A DNA stretch of 64,000 bases from Daphnia pulex (lineage: Eukaryota > Arthropoda > Branchiopoda > Diplostraca > Daphniidae): contig NC_060022.1 of assembly GCF_021134715.1 (NCBI RefSeq), positions 1,245,001-1,309,000 on the forward strand, written 5' to 3'. Positions within the stretch are counted from its first letter, which is position 1. Each line of letters opens with the position of its first letter. This document shows, piece by piece, positions 33,197 through 45,145 of the stretch. Under the pieces are notes generated by a model. It was given only the letters and a program-made list of their open reading frames with translations. It did not search any database and was not told the origin of the DNA. A program made the translations under genes and the position numbers.

Positions 33197-33742
33197 ATGA
33201 AATTTGTAAGTGGAGTATTCTTATTTTTCTCTAATCCAATCGATTTTCAATATCTTACCATTTTTAAAAACCCGCTTCAAATTGCATTACTACCAAACAG
33301 ATTGTCGCACTCGCTTTCTTGGCCGTGGCTCTTGCCGCCCCACAAGGAGATCAGAAGCCAATTGAAATCATTTCATCCAACAGCGAAATGAACGCCGATG
33401 GAAGCTACTCTTTCGAGTAAGCTCGCTTACTCATCCAGTGCTCGTACAAGTTCATCTTTGAATTAAATCGTCTTATTTTTCGACAGCTTCGAATCTGCCG
33501 ATGGCACCAAAGTTTCCGAGAGCGGCAACCAGAAGCAAGTCGGACCTAAACCCGAGGATATCGGCACCGTCTCCAAGGGATCTTACTCTTTCACCACTCC
33601 CGATGGCGTCGTCCTGACTGTCAACTGGGTTGCCGATGAAAACGGTTTCCAGGCCACCGGTGACCATTTGCCCACACCTCCCCCGATGCCTGAGCACGTC
33701 GTCAAGATGCTTGCTGATTTGAAGGCTGCCGGACTTCTGTAA
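33197..33742 (+). CDS. B4: RR-1 cuticular protein, 126 aa
   Basis: Exons 33197-33205, 33301-33416 and 33487-33742. The linker is PQGDQKPIEI (Gln for Lys). The splice codon is GA|C (Asp), as in B3, and intron 2 is the B3 type. The domain is FESADGTKVSESGNQKQ with KGSYSFTTPDGVVLTVNWVADENGF. Intron 1 and the upstream flank are the B5/B6 type, so this gene joins features of both groups. Confidence 0.94.
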
Positions 33743-34706
33743 ACTTGTTCACTTTTATTGGCCGCTCACTTGTATAGTTACTCAACCAAATTGAATTGCT
33801 CTGATGCTTTTGTACAATTTCAGTTTTATTCCCAGTTTGTCGTGTCGCAAAAACAATACAGAGAAATTAATTCCGTACACATAAGCGTTTTTGTTATTGT
33901 AAAATTGGAAATCTTAAACTTAAATTTCTAAAAGTTTCGCAGACGTTGGTGTCCGATTTTGACCGGTGCTGGGCTAGAAGTTTGAAATAGATATCTTGCG
34001 TAATTTTTAATTGGTTCTGGACAAAGAGAAGAATAACCGAGTTTTTGGACGAAATAAACTTTCCGCGTGGAATGATGTTGTTCAACGATTGATGATGCCT
34101 GAGTTGTCTATTAACTATTTCCTGGTTGCGATGTTTTCGTTGAAATTTGTCCGAAAGAGACTCAACGTGAAAATTTGGGTAAATATATTCAAGGTTGTGC
34201 TAAAGTATTCTAGAGGAATTCTCGCTAAAAAAAAGTCTGTACCAAGAAAATACTGCGCTTCCTATTTTGGAAATGTCCATCTTTTATGATACCACGTGAT
34301 ACCTTCTCTTAATTTACACATGAACGATCTAAGGTCATAAGTGTGAAATAATCGATTATGAAATTGCTAGAATTATCTAAAATGAGCGTAGAAAATTTAC
34401 GTCATCACAGTGTAGGGGGTGTACAAATAAATGTCCTTTTTAAAGCAAACATCGTGTCTTTCGGGGATCTATCCGGTTTGATTCCCAATGGACGATGACG
34501 TTCTTGTTTCTGTATCTATTAAATAAAAAAAAAATCGCAGTTATTACAATTGTCACCCGTGGTCAAAATCACTATGGTGAACGGAATTCCTAGTCGCCGG
34601 AGCGGTTTCCACCTTTATTGAGTCCAATTTCAGCACACCTAGAATAAAATAACCACTAGTGGTCTATTTCTGGCTACATGCCAAACACTTTCATACCCTA
34701 GCGGAA
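33743..34706 (+). repeat. Duplicated spacer, unit 2 (B4-B5)
   Basis: The closest match to spacer 1, with small indels. No gene inside is supported. Confidence 0.8.
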
Positions 34707-34714
34707 TATAAAAG
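34707..34714 (+). promoter_or_regulatory. TATA box of B5
   Basis: TATAAAAG, 88 nt before the ATG. Confidence 0.75.
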
Positions 34715-34794
34715 ATGGTCAGCGTTGGCAGTATCATCACACTCTTCTTCCAACTATCTTCAGAAAAACAGCTGAGCTCTCCTATTTTGCAAAA

Positions 34795-35340
34795 ATGAAA
34801 TTTGTAAGTGGATTATTCTTATTTTTCTCTAACCCAATTGAATATCAATATTTTACCATTTTTAAAATCCCACTTGAAATTGCATTACCACCCAACAGAT
34901 TGTCGCTCTCGCTTTCTTGGCCGTGGCTCTTGCCGCCCCACAAGGAGATCAGAAGCCAATTGAAATCATTTCATCCAACAGCGAAATGAACGCCGATGGA
35001 AGCTACTCATTTGCGTAAGTTAAATTGTTGCAGCCAAGCGTTTTAACAAGTCTAAACATTTATCTTCCTTATTGATACACACAGTTACGAGAGCGCCGAT
35101 GGAACGAAAGTCTCCGAAAGTGGAAACCAGAAACAAGTTGGACCTAAACCTGAGGATATCGGCACCGTCTCCAAGGGATCTTACTCTTTCACCAATCCCG
35201 ATGGCGTCGTCTTGACCGTCAACTGGGTTGCTGATGAAAACGGTTTCCAGGCCACCGGTGACCATTTGCCCACTCCTCCCCCCATGCCCGAGCACGTCGT
35301 CAAGATGCTCGCTGACTTGAAGGCTGCCGGACTTCTGTAA
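34795..35340 (+). CDS. B5: RR-1 cuticular protein, 126 aa
   Basis: Exons 34795-34803, 34899-35014 and 35085-35340. Exon 2 matches B4 up to its last bases, then ends GC|T (SYSFAYESADG), with Tyr replacing the Phe seen in B1-B4. The domain has SFTNPDG (Asn) where B3/B4/B6 have SFTTPDG. Intron 2 carries a GTTGCAGCCAAGCGTTT block shared only with B6. Confidence 0.94.
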
Positions 35341-36286
35341 ATTTGTTTACTTTTACTGACCGCTCACTTGTATAGTTACTCAACCAAATCAAATTGCTCT
35401 GATGCTTTTGTACAATTTCAGTTTTGTTCCCAGTTTGTCGTGTCGCAAAAAACAATACAGAAAAATTAATTCCGTACACACAAGCGTTTGAATTTGTTAT
35501 TATAAAATTGGAAATCTTGAACTTCAATTTCTAAAAGTTTTGCAGTCTTTATAGCGCCTGATTTTAAAAAATCCGGTGCTGGGTTGGGAGTTTGAAATAG
35601 TCAAATAGATATATTGCGTAATTTTTATTTGGTTCTTGACAAAATAAGAACCGAATTTTTGGACGAAATAAACGTTCCGCGAGAAATAAAATTCAACGAC
35701 TGATGATGCCAGAGTTGTCTATTGACAATATCCTGGTTGCGAAGTAATCGTGAAAATATGGGTAAGAGATATTCAAGGTTATGCTGAACGTATTCTAACT
35801 TGTACTTAACAGTAAAAAAAAGAGTCTGTGCCAAAAAGGATATTGCGCTTCCTATTTTAGAAATATACATCTTTTATGATACCACATGATGCCTTCTCTT
35901 TACACATGAATGATCAAAGGGAAAAAGAGTGAAATAATATGGAATTATGAAATAGTTAGAATTATATGAAATAAGTGTGGACAATTTACGTCATCACAGA
36001 GCATGAGGTGTACAAATAGATGTCCTTTCAAAACAAACATTGTATTTTTTTGTGGTGCTATCCCTTTTGGTTTCTATAAGCCTTCAAGGCGATGACGTTT
36101 TTGTTTCTGTATCTATTAAGTGAAAAAATCGCAGTTATTACGTGGTCAAAATCACTAAGGTGAACGGAATTCCTAGTCACCAGAGCGGTTTACATCTTTA
36201 TCGAGTCCAATTTCAGCACACCCAGAATAATAACCACTAGTGGTCTGTTCTGGCTACACGCCAAACACTTTCATACCCTAGCGGAA
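35341..36286 (+). repeat. Duplicated spacer, unit 3 (B5-B6)
   Basis: A third, more diverged spacer copy with internal deletions. No gene inside is supported. Confidence 0.8.
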
Positions 36287-36294
36287 TATAAAAG
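36287..36294 (+). promoter_or_regulatory. TATA box of B6
   Basis: TATAAAAG, 87 nt before the ATG. Confidence 0.75.
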
Positions 36295-36373
36295 ATGGTC
36301 AGCGTTGGCAGTATCATCACACTCTTCTTCCAACTGTCTTCAGAAAAGCAGCTGAACTCTTCTATTTTGCAAA

Positions 36374-36910
36374 ATGAAATTCGTAAGCAGATTAATCGTA
36401 TTTTTCTCTAATACATTTGATTTTTCATGCAATTTTAATAATCCTACTTGAAATTGCATTACAAACAGATTGTCGCACTTGCTTTCTTGGCCGTGGCTCT
36501 TGCCGCACCCCAAGGAGATCAGAAGCCAATTGAAATCGTTTCGTCCAACAGCGAAATGAACGCCGATGGAAGCTACTCATTTGCGTAAATTTATTTGTTG
36601 CAGCCAAGCGTTTAAACAAATCTAAAAATTTATCTTCCTCATTGATACACACAGTTACGAAAGCGCTGATGGCACCAAAGTCTCCGAAAGTGGAAACCAG
36701 AAACAGGTTGGACCTAAACCAGAGGATATCGGCACCGTCTCCAAGGGATCTTACTCTTTCACCACTCCCGATGGCGTCGTCTTGACTGTCAACTGGGTCG
36801 CCGATGAAAACGGATTCCAGGCCACCGGTGACCATTTGCCCACACCTCCCCCCATGCCCGAGCACGTCGTCAAGATGCTCGCCGACTTGAAGGCTGCCGG
36901 TCTTCTGTAA
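36374..36910 (+). CDS. B6: RR-1 cuticular protein, 126 aa
   Basis: Exons 36374-36382, 36469-36584 and 36655-36910. Close to B5 (SYSFAYESADG, the same intron 2 type) but with EIVSSNSEMN (Val for Ile) and SFTTPDG. The donor of exon 2 is gtaaat, weaker than the gtaagt of its siblings. It is the last gene of the array; the duplicated spacer does not continue past its 3' flank, and repeat copy R2 begins 220 bp downstream. Confidence 0.94.
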
Positions 36911-37129
36911 ACTTGATCACTTATTGGCCGCTCACTTGTATAATTACTCAACCAAATTGCTCTGATGCTTTTGTACAATTTCAATCGTATTTCCCTCCTC
37001 GAGTTACGCAAAAACAATACAGAGAAATTACGTCCGTACATACGCGATTAATTTTTTTTTTGTTAGAATGAATACCAGTACAATGTTTTGTACAGGTATT
37101 TATGGGGGATCAATTTTTTATTATTTCTG

Positions 37130-38475
37130 CCGATAATCGATATCTTAATTAGCATGGGCTAATTAGAATATTATTGTCGTCTGCATTGGTTTTCATGCCT
37201 CTTCTTGCTCCAGCCTCCATGCCAGTGAGCTCTAGGCCCACCAGCCACGAAATCGACACAAGTTTCGGAAAAAGAGAGTAAGATCACAAAGAAAACGAGG
37301 AAATATCTCTTTTTCAGTTTTTTTGGAAACGTACGTGCTTAGCTGCACGAAAAATTGCACAGCAAATAAAAGTGCTATTATGTGGTCACCGTGTCAACTG
37401 TGGTCCATGCTCTGGTCTTTTTATAGAAGGGCTTAATAGGCTACACACTCAATGCTGCTTAGCAGGTAAATATAATTAAGAATACAAATATCATGATAAT
37501 GGGAGCTTAAATAGAAGAGTAAAATCTGATCCAGATTCGTGAAATTTTTGTTCCTGCCTAGCAGTTATCATGTAGCCTAAGCCCTGTCGATGAATGGCAG
37601 TTTTTTTGCAATGTATAACTTTCTTTATTGTGCAGATTTGAGGCCCTAACCATCCATCATATCAACAAGATATGTTGCAAGTTTGGCTTGTGCTGCGATT
37701 AACCTGTCATCAACAATATCAGTATCAGCTCTTGGGTAATGATTTTCGTTACTTTTGTTTACGTGTGACCTGCTTGACATGACTTGCATAAATGCAGTGC
37801 TGTATTAGATGAAACCCTCAAACTCCTGTTTATTAACAATTAAGGTTTACCCTTACCCACTGTCTCATTTCCAAATTTTCTAACTTGTTGTTTCTGGCTT
37901 TCTGCAAATATTTTTTTGTAACCCATTTTTTGTTTTATTTAGATAAACAGCATCCCGTTTGATTAAAGAAACTACCTATGTCGGTGTGATTTGCGTCTCT
38001 CTTCTTCCCCTTTCTTGAAATGTCCTCGTGTACACCCATGCGAGTGTGGGGGTATTCACGAGGGCCCGGGCCCCCCTCCCTTTTTTCGTATCCTGCGGTC
38101 CTACCTGGTGATTCAACTTTCCTACGGATGGAGCACTAATGGATGCCTGTCCATATTTCCCAGGATTAAAGGTAGGACAAATGTTTCTCTGTTGTTCCTC
38201 TTTGACTGTTTCTTGGCGTCGATTGTAAATTTTTATGGACGGAGTACGATTATTCCAGAGCTAGGCGGTTGATTGGAGCTGTTTTCTCTTGCCATTTTTG
38301 TTTACTCGTCAGTCGTCAGGTTAAAAAAAAATTACCAATGGATGTGGATGCTCATTTGTAGAACAACTGCAGATCAGGCTTGTTTTGTACCTCACAACTT
38401 TGTCTATGGGAAACCATCAAATTTTAAAATATTTTTAACTTTAAACACTTCAAGCAATGTGCAAAGGACGTGAAA
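37130..38475 (+). repeat. Dispersed repeat family R, copy 2
   Basis: The longest copy. Its landmarks, in order, are ATCGATAT (about 37137), TGTCGTCTGC (about 37178), GTGCAGATTTGAGG (about 37632), CTGTCATCAACAAT (about 37705), TTTATTTAGATAAACAGCATC (about 37935), the CCTCGTGTACACCCATG hairpin (38025-38066), GGATGCCTGTCC (about 38142), AAAGGTAGGACAAA (about 38168), GACGGAGTACGATTATTCC (about 38238) and CTTCAAGCAA (about 38448). No long ORF is present. Confidence 0.78.
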
Positions 38476-38761
38476 AAGGTAGAAGTACGACGGACGACGG
38501 AAGGAGCGTTTCATTTGCATTAACTTTTTGTATTGTCACAGTTGAGAGGGTTTTAACCCAGTAATAGAATTCAGAACCATTTAACAAAACATAAAATCCG
38601 GTAAGATGAAATGTTACACTTGAAAAGACTAAACATTAGTTTCATATGAGCTAAAAACACGCTAATCTAATGGAATGAATGATTATACCTTTGGAAATAG
38701 CATTGCATTACGTTTTTGTTTTTGTCTATACTGCAAACCGGCACTTGACACTATAACCGTC

Positions 38762-41562
38762 TTAGTATGCGTGAGCTGATTGACCCCATTCAGCTGGAAC
38801 CGAGTTTCCAGCTGTTTTGCCACCAACCGAGCTCTGAGCAACCGAATGATCCGGAACAGTAGGCGGTGTGGGGAGATGTTTTCCAGTTGGCTGGAATCCG
38901 TTCTCGTCAGCCACCCAGTTGACTGAAATTTTTGCTCCATCTGGAGCGGTGTACGAATACGATCCTTTCGAAACCGTACCGCTGTTTTCAGGATCTGCTC
39001 CAATTTGTTTTTGATTTCCGCTTACTTCCACTTTGATACCGTCTTCGGTTTCGTAACTAAATCAATTTGAATAACAACATCAGTAATTTATTTTTTATGA
39101 TGAGAAACAACTCACTTACTTGTAGGAAAAACTTCCGTCTTCATTGAGGACGTTTTCCGAAACTAGAGTGGCCACTGGTGGTTTATTGATGTTATCATCA
39201 AAAGATTGGTGACTACGTCCTCCAACATTTTCATCGGATGATGAAGTTCTTTGATTACTGAATGCATTTTCAATTGCGGCATTCGCGGTTTGTTTGAAGG
39301 TCGCGTAAGAATTTTCAGATCCGGCGCTGGATTGTTGGTTGGATGGGTATCCATTATTTTGCTGAGCAGTGGCAGATTGTTGAAACCCGTAAGCAGGTGC
39401 CGGATTATTAATTTCTGCTGTCGCCGATGTTTGCGGTGACTGGTAGCCGCCTCCCGGAGCGCCACTCGGTATATCAGATTGGCTTATCTCAACAGACGCG
39501 GGTTGGAAAGGTTCTGCTGAATAGTAGCCCCACTGCTGTGATAATGGAAGATTTTTTATGGTGTCCAATGAAACCGCTGGAGCTCCATAGCTTCCCGTTG
39601 ATTGCGGTGGAATTGCTGCTGGTTGTGCTGGCGCATCCTGGTGTTCCTCAACACCCAATTGCTCTACACCGTAAGCTGAATGAGCTAACTGTAGAGGATC
39701 TTCAGGCAAAACTAAAGGCGAATATGTACCCAAGACGTATTTGGGGATTGCGGAACCGTCGAAGGAAGGCAACGAAAACGGAGTAGTTGTAGGGACAGTC
39801 AGTGGGTTAGTTGAAGGCACTTCAACAGGTTGCAGAGTCTGATAACTGGGTTGATTTGTCGTTGCTGTTGTAGAAGCATTTTGAGCAACTTGATACCCAC
39901 TAACGCTCTCTAAAGTTTCTCCATTTGTCGCTTCATTTTGCGGAGTCTGCTCCGCCGAATGCAATTTGGCAGGTTCTTCTAAAGTATAGGCAGATTGTTG
40001 CGGGGCTTGGTAGTCAGCGTCTCCTGCTACGTCAGCAGTCGATTTTGTGTCAGTCGGAGGAATCTTGTAGTGAGCTTCCTTACTCTCATCGGAAAAACTT
40101 TCTTTCACTTTTTCCGATTCGTATTGTTGGGGAACAATAGACTCGGTGGAGACTTTCACCTGATGGGAGAACTGGTAGTGCTCCGTGGTAGTCGATTGCG
40201 GCGGCTGAGTTTGAGGTGCACTTACCGCAGACGGCGTGGAATAAGGTTTCGGAATTTGATAAGTATTAGTTGCAGCAGCAGCAGCATCGGAATGGGCCGG
40301 GTATTTTCCCCCTTCTCCGGGTGCTAAAGATGTTTCGGGCTTTTGATGGGCATTAAGGGCTGCTGATGACGGGGTACTTGATTCTGATTGAGATGAAGTA
40401 TTAGGGACGCTGGCTTTGGGGATCTGATAATTGTGAGTTTGTGATGCTGGTGCTAATGCGCTAGCTTTTGACGGGCCCTCTGACACGGTTGGATTCTTAT
40501 GAATCTGATAATTATTGGTTGCTGGTAACGCATTAGAATGTGAAATGGTTTGAGGGATGATTGATGGTACTTCGCCAGGGTTTTTCCTGTTGGGCTTTAC
40601 ATTTGTTGCTTGACTGATGGGTTTACGAGTTGTTGAAAAAGCCGTTTGTAATGGAGGCTCGCGGGACGGATTGAAACTCTCGTTCTCTTTTTCCTTATTA
40701 TTCTTTTTTGTATTGGATACGTGTCCTGTTGGCTTCTTGGAAGGCTGCTGTAGATAACCGCCAGTAGCTTGTAATGAGCTAGATTGTTGTGATGAAGGAT
40801 TTTGAGTACCGCCGTAAGAAGGAATCCAGCGCTGTGGCAATGGATTTTTTGTTGTTACTTGGTAAGACGCCTCGGCTCGAACGGGTCCCGTTGGTGCACC
40901 TTTTACTTGCTGGACATGGTTGGAGCTACCTGCCGGCCCGACTGGATAGGCCTGTGCAGTAGTAACTGGATGGGCCTGTGAAGAAGCGACTGAATAAGCC
41001 TGTGAAGTAGCGCTTTTCCCGCTATCGGGCTGTTTTGGTAGCGCTGTTTTAACCACGGTATTAACTTGAGAAGGATAAGGCCGGTTGGATTGGAAAGAAG
41101 CGACTCCTTTGGGACTCTGTTGTTGTTGTTGTTGCTGGCCGTGCTGGTGAGGGTAGGGTCTTACGGGTACAGGCTTTTGCGCTTTGGACACACTGGAAGG
41201 TGCTGCAATATGAGATGGAGTGGCTAAATATGGTCTGACACCTGATGCGGGTCCAACGGGTTGTTTGAATGTTGGATGATTTCGGGTTCCTGCAGCTCCG
41301 GAATGCACACCGACGCTACCAGAAGTCCGGGGTTGTTGTTGGGCTGCATATCCTCCGGGTTTGGGATGGGAAGCAGTCTGAATGGGCACGATTGAAGGTC
41401 TAATTGGTCTTTGGAAGCTGTAGCCATTTGTTGCTGTCAGCGCCAAACATGATGCGATAACCAACTGAAATGTGAGGATTAGAAGCATTCAGAATTGATT
41501 AGTTAACGTTAAATGTTGAATTGAATTGAAGGAAATGAAATTGCACCTACCTGTAAGTACAT
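38762..41562 (-). CDS. C1: large RR-1 cuticular protein, 883 aa, Q/P/S-rich
   Basis: Exons 41551-41562, 39120-41464 and 38762-39056. The signal peptide is MYLQLVIASCLALTATNG. The 2345-bp second exon encodes about 780 residues of Gln/Pro/Ser/Thr-rich low complexity, including a Q7 run and at least eight spaced YQ(I/V/A/T) motifs (for example NYQIPK, TYQIPK, HYQF, DYQA, GYQV, SYQT). The RR-1 domain is at the C-terminus: EDGSFSYN joined by AA|T to YETEDGIKVEVSGNQKQ, then KGSYSYTAPDG, VNWVADENGF and GKHLPTPP. The tail after TPP differs from the rest of cluster C, lacking the HVVKMLADL helix and ending in SAHAY. The phase is the same as in the short genes, which supports a common origin with expansion of exon 2. 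It is probably an extended chitin-anchored matrix protein. Confidence 0.9.
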
Positions 41563-41638
41563 GCTGGAAAGGAGAAAATACTTCTAGTCTGTTGGAACAA
41601 ATGACGTGTTCTGACTTGTTTCGATGTCGCTTCTTTTC

Positions 41639-41646
41639 TTTTTATA
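41639..41646 (-). promoter_or_regulatory. TATA box of C1
   Basis: TATAAAAA on the - strand, about 77 nt upstream of the ATG. Confidence 0.65.
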
Positions 41647-42333
41647 CTTTGGTGACATTTTTGCTACCATGGGAGTCATTGTAATAAGTCTCTATAGGTC
41701 ACACTTCGTTCGGGAAGTGTTTCGTTTTCTAAACCGCAACAGTTAGATTGTCACATTGTCAGTGCTGATTCGAGCAATTGAGAACTGGTGGACTCCAGAT
41801 TGTGATGATTTCTGTTTTTTGTTTTTTCCCTCTAATTTGCAAACTTTCCCCCACTGGGTAAAAGCTGCTGTTTCTTGCGCTCTTCTTTTTAGTGTAGGGT
41901 TTCCTTACCCGCAGGACTTTCACTCAACACACACAGCAATGCTTTAATAGCTCTTCCAACACACACGAGACTTAATTATTCGGCGACACTTCAACTCTCG
42001 GTTTCTTTTAAATAAGTAACTCATGCACAATAGCAATTGAAATTACAGTGCTAGGTGTTGTTTTCGAACCGCAATTAGCAGTCTTGCAGTATGTAATTTT
42101 GAACACGTCTTCAATTGCGCTCGGACTGGAAATAACTTTTGTTACGTTAAAAGGAGTTGTTAAAAATGCCGTCATGGTTTATTCATTAATCCCAACGTAT
42201 GGTACATTTTGTGCACAGTTATTTGTCTGATTTTTTCAAAATTGTGAAATTGGCAGGCATCTTGAATCGTCAGTAAAAGGGGTAGGTAATAGCTAAGTGT
42301 CGTTGAAAAATCGAATTGAAATCGAAAAAGTGT
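41647..42333. other. Intergenic C1/C2
   Basis: About 690 bp; no supported gene. Confidence 0.5.
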
Positions 42334-42977
42334 TTACAGACGACCGGCGGCTCTCAAGTCGGCGAGCATCTTGACGACGTGCGGGGGCATGGGGGGAGCG
42401 ACAGGCAAGTGGTCACCTTTGGCCTGGAATCCGTTCTCATCGGCAACCCAGTTGACGGTGATGAGGAATCCTTCCGGAGAAGTGTAAGAGTAAGATCCGC
42501 GAGAAACGGCACCAACGTCCTCGGGTTTAGGTCCAACGCGCTTCTGGAATCCGTTGGCTTCGACCTGAATTCCGTCTTCACTGGCAAAGCTATACAGCAT
42601 ACGCACAGGACAACCAGGCCATAATTAGGAAATCGTTTGAGAAATGCGATTTTATTAACTAGTTCTATTAGCTTACTAAATTGATACATACCTATGTCTC
42701 CAGCTTCCATCGTCCTTAAAGTCACTGGCTGATCTCAAAATGGCCACAGGTTTTTCATCGTCGATTTTCAATACTCTTGCAGTTGACCACGGGTTTTGGA
42801 AGGTGTTAGCGGAAGCCACAGCAAAGAGAGCAACGACAATCAACTATAAAAATAGAAATAGTAATTCACAAAGCGAAAAATAAATGGTAAAACAAATTAT
42901 TTCTCGCTCGCTCTGTTCAACGAATAGATAAACTAAGAATTTTAAAACAATCGAAATTTTTTTTTTACCAATTTCAT
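42334..42977 (-). CDS. C2: RR-1 cuticular protein, 138 aa
   Basis: Exons 42969-42977, 42692-42843 and 42334-42589. The signal peptide is MKLLIVVALFAVASA; the linker NTFQNPWSTARVLKIDDEKPVAILRSASDFKDDGSWRH is specific to this gene. The domain is SFASEDGIQVEANGFQKRVGPKPEDVG, then RGSYSYTSPEGFLITVNW, VADENGFQAKGDHLPVAPP, with the helix tail MPPHVVKMLADLRAAGRL. The donor of exon 2 is gtatgt. The HLPVAPP ending resembles cluster A more than B. Confidence 0.93.
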
Positions 42978-43066
42978 GATGGATGTTTTGTGGGGGGATT
43001 GTAGAACTTGTTGTTCGCTTGAATGAAGAAGAAGATTCTGTGACTTGTGCTGGTTCCTCCGTGGTC

Positions 43067-43074
43067 TTCTTATA
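43067..43074 (-). promoter_or_regulatory. TATA-like box of C2
   Basis: TATAAGAA on the - strand, 90 nt upstream of the ATG. Confidence 0.55.
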
Positions 43075-43834
43075 CTCGTTTTTATCAGCGAATGCGATCG
43101 GAAAAGGGAAGTTTAGTATAGCTCTTTTTTCAAGAAAGCTAATAACTATATCCATAGTTGGCAAATGGAAAGAAACATCCCAAAACAAAAACGGAATTCA
43201 CGGAAGGAGAACGGGGCAATCGTCTTCAGCACATACGGGTACGACATGGGTGGAGAGAGGGTTGACTAGATGGCTGATGGCGAGAACCATAACTTTCACT
43301 AAAATCACTTAAAACGTTTGACACAAGGCCATCGTCATCCGTATCAGATCTTTTCGGTCTTCTTCTCCTCTGTATATATGTTCCTCCCGTTTTACTTGTT
43401 CCGCTAATAGCATTCGCTGCTATATGATCGCTATCGACTTAAGATGATTCGTCAAACGTCAATCATGTTTGAATGCCATGTTTTGAAGGGGATAAAAGTA
43501 AAAATCCAGACAGATAGGTGTATCCTTGTGAAGTTGACAGAAAGCTAAATATCAGACACATCCACTTTCTTTCAGCAGACTTTCTTTTCATTTTGAGTTT
43601 ATATTTGATGACTTATGCAAATATTTGAAACAATCAGCACACGGTCCGCCGCAGCTGGAATTTGCAAACATAAAAACCAAATCTTTGAATAAAAATAAAA
43701 AGCTTTTATTGCATTATATTGATAAAACACGGTATACATTATCAGGAGTCGAAGTATACCAGAAAAGAAAGGAAACGAGAATTCCGTCCCCGAGTTGTGT
43801 ATTAAAAGGCAAACACTTGACCAATTTTCTACAT
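43075..43834. other. Intergenic C2/C3
   Basis: About 760 bp; no supported gene. Confidence 0.5.
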
Positions 43835-44438
43835 TCATGGAATAGTGGAAATAGCGTGTAAAGCAGCAGCTTCCATATCGGCGAGCATCTTGACGACGTG
43901 CTCGGGCATAGGGTGTGGAGTGGGAAAATGGTCGCCGGTGGCCTGGAACCCGTTCTCGTCAGCAATCCAAGTGACGGTTATGACGGCTCCTTCCGGATTG
44001 GTGAATGAGAAAGCTCCGCTGGAAACGGTCCCGCTTCCGTCACCGATTTGTTTCTGGTTGCCGCTCTCATTGACGACGATACCGTGCCCAGTTTCAAAGC
44101 TGCAAAGTAAAAGAAAAAAAAAAAAAAACTTTTTTAATGTTCTGATTTGTCTGTGAGAGCGTGACAATATTTACTTGTTGATGAATGAGCCATTATTTAT
44201 AACCAAATCCTGTTTCAGAATTGGAATAGAAGTTGTGGTGTCGGGGATTGAAGCTGCTGGGGTATTTTGAGTTCTAACAGGTTCACGAGTATCGGAGGTT
44301 GAACCCAGTGGAGAAGCGCCAGCAGCCACAAAATAGAGTGCGAAAACAACAAACTAGAAATCAACAATTAAATTTAAGATGGTTAAGACCGTTTAGATTT
44401 TTTTGTTAAAGGTGACGAAGCGGACTCACGATTTTCAT
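43835..44438 (-). CDS. C3: RR-1 cuticular protein, 150 aa
   Basis: Exons 44430-44438, 44175-44353 and 43835-44099. The signal peptide is MKIFVVFALYFVAAGA. A linker with TTTSIPILKQDLVINNGSF is shared in pattern with C4/C5. The domain is FETGHGIVVNESGNQKQIGDGSG, with a shortened middle loop (several residues fewer than the GPKPEDIG segment), then SGAFSFTNPEGAVITVTWIADENGFQATGDHFPTP. Phe replaces Tyr in GAFSF and HFP replaces HLP. The helix tail is MPEHVVKMLADMEAAALH plus AISTIP. Confidence 0.92.
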
Positions 44439-44492
44439 TTTGACGTAAGACTGTGGGAAGTTGAGTGCGTCTATCTAACATCTAACCTGTGC

Positions 44493-44500
44493 CTTATATA
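44493..44500 (-). promoter_or_regulatory. TATA box of C3
   Basis: TATATAAG on the - strand, 55 nt upstream of the ATG. Confidence 0.65.
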
Positions 44501-45145
44501 CAAGTCTACTGCATCTGATTTTTGAAATGTGTGACGACACGATGACGAGCGCATGACCCATTTCCTGTTCAGGTTAACGAAAATGTCGATATAACAGGAA
44601 GCTGTTTTTTTTTTGTGTGTGGAAGAGATCACGATTGTTATGTTCCATGCGCATTTTAAATACCGTTCAAAAAGAGTGCGCAATCTCTTTGACGTGCTGT
44701 CGTGCTCGTCATTGTTTCGATATTGATAAAAGTGCCCATATCCGACTAAATTCAGTTCGCGATCGTTATCGAAGGCAGTTTTGATCAAATGTCGTACAAT
44801 ATTTTATGTCATTTTGTCAAAACTTTCTTTTAATTGATATGCGTATAACGTTAAGGTAGTATTTGTCATTAACACGTAGACCACTATCATACAGAACACG
44901 TGATTGGCAAGCCAAACAAAAATTTTCGGAGCTTTTTAGGAGTCAGTACGGATGACATTTTTATCATTTTAGAATTTCAAGTAACAAACAAAGTAATTTT
45001 TATTAACCGTAACTACACACATTGCGAATCAAGTTTCCAATTGGAAGAAAAAAGGAAAAATAACTAGCCGATTATCAGCTGGAAAAAAGAGGCAGGTTCA
45101 GCCGGAGTGCAGCTAGTTGTGGCAGCGATTCTAGCAGCTTCAATA
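44501..45145. other. Intergenic C3/C4
   Basis: About 640 bp. The last 80 bp is the out-of-frame former coding tail of C4. It also holds CGTGATTGGCAAGCCAAA (about 44899), shared with 46270. Confidence 0.5.
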
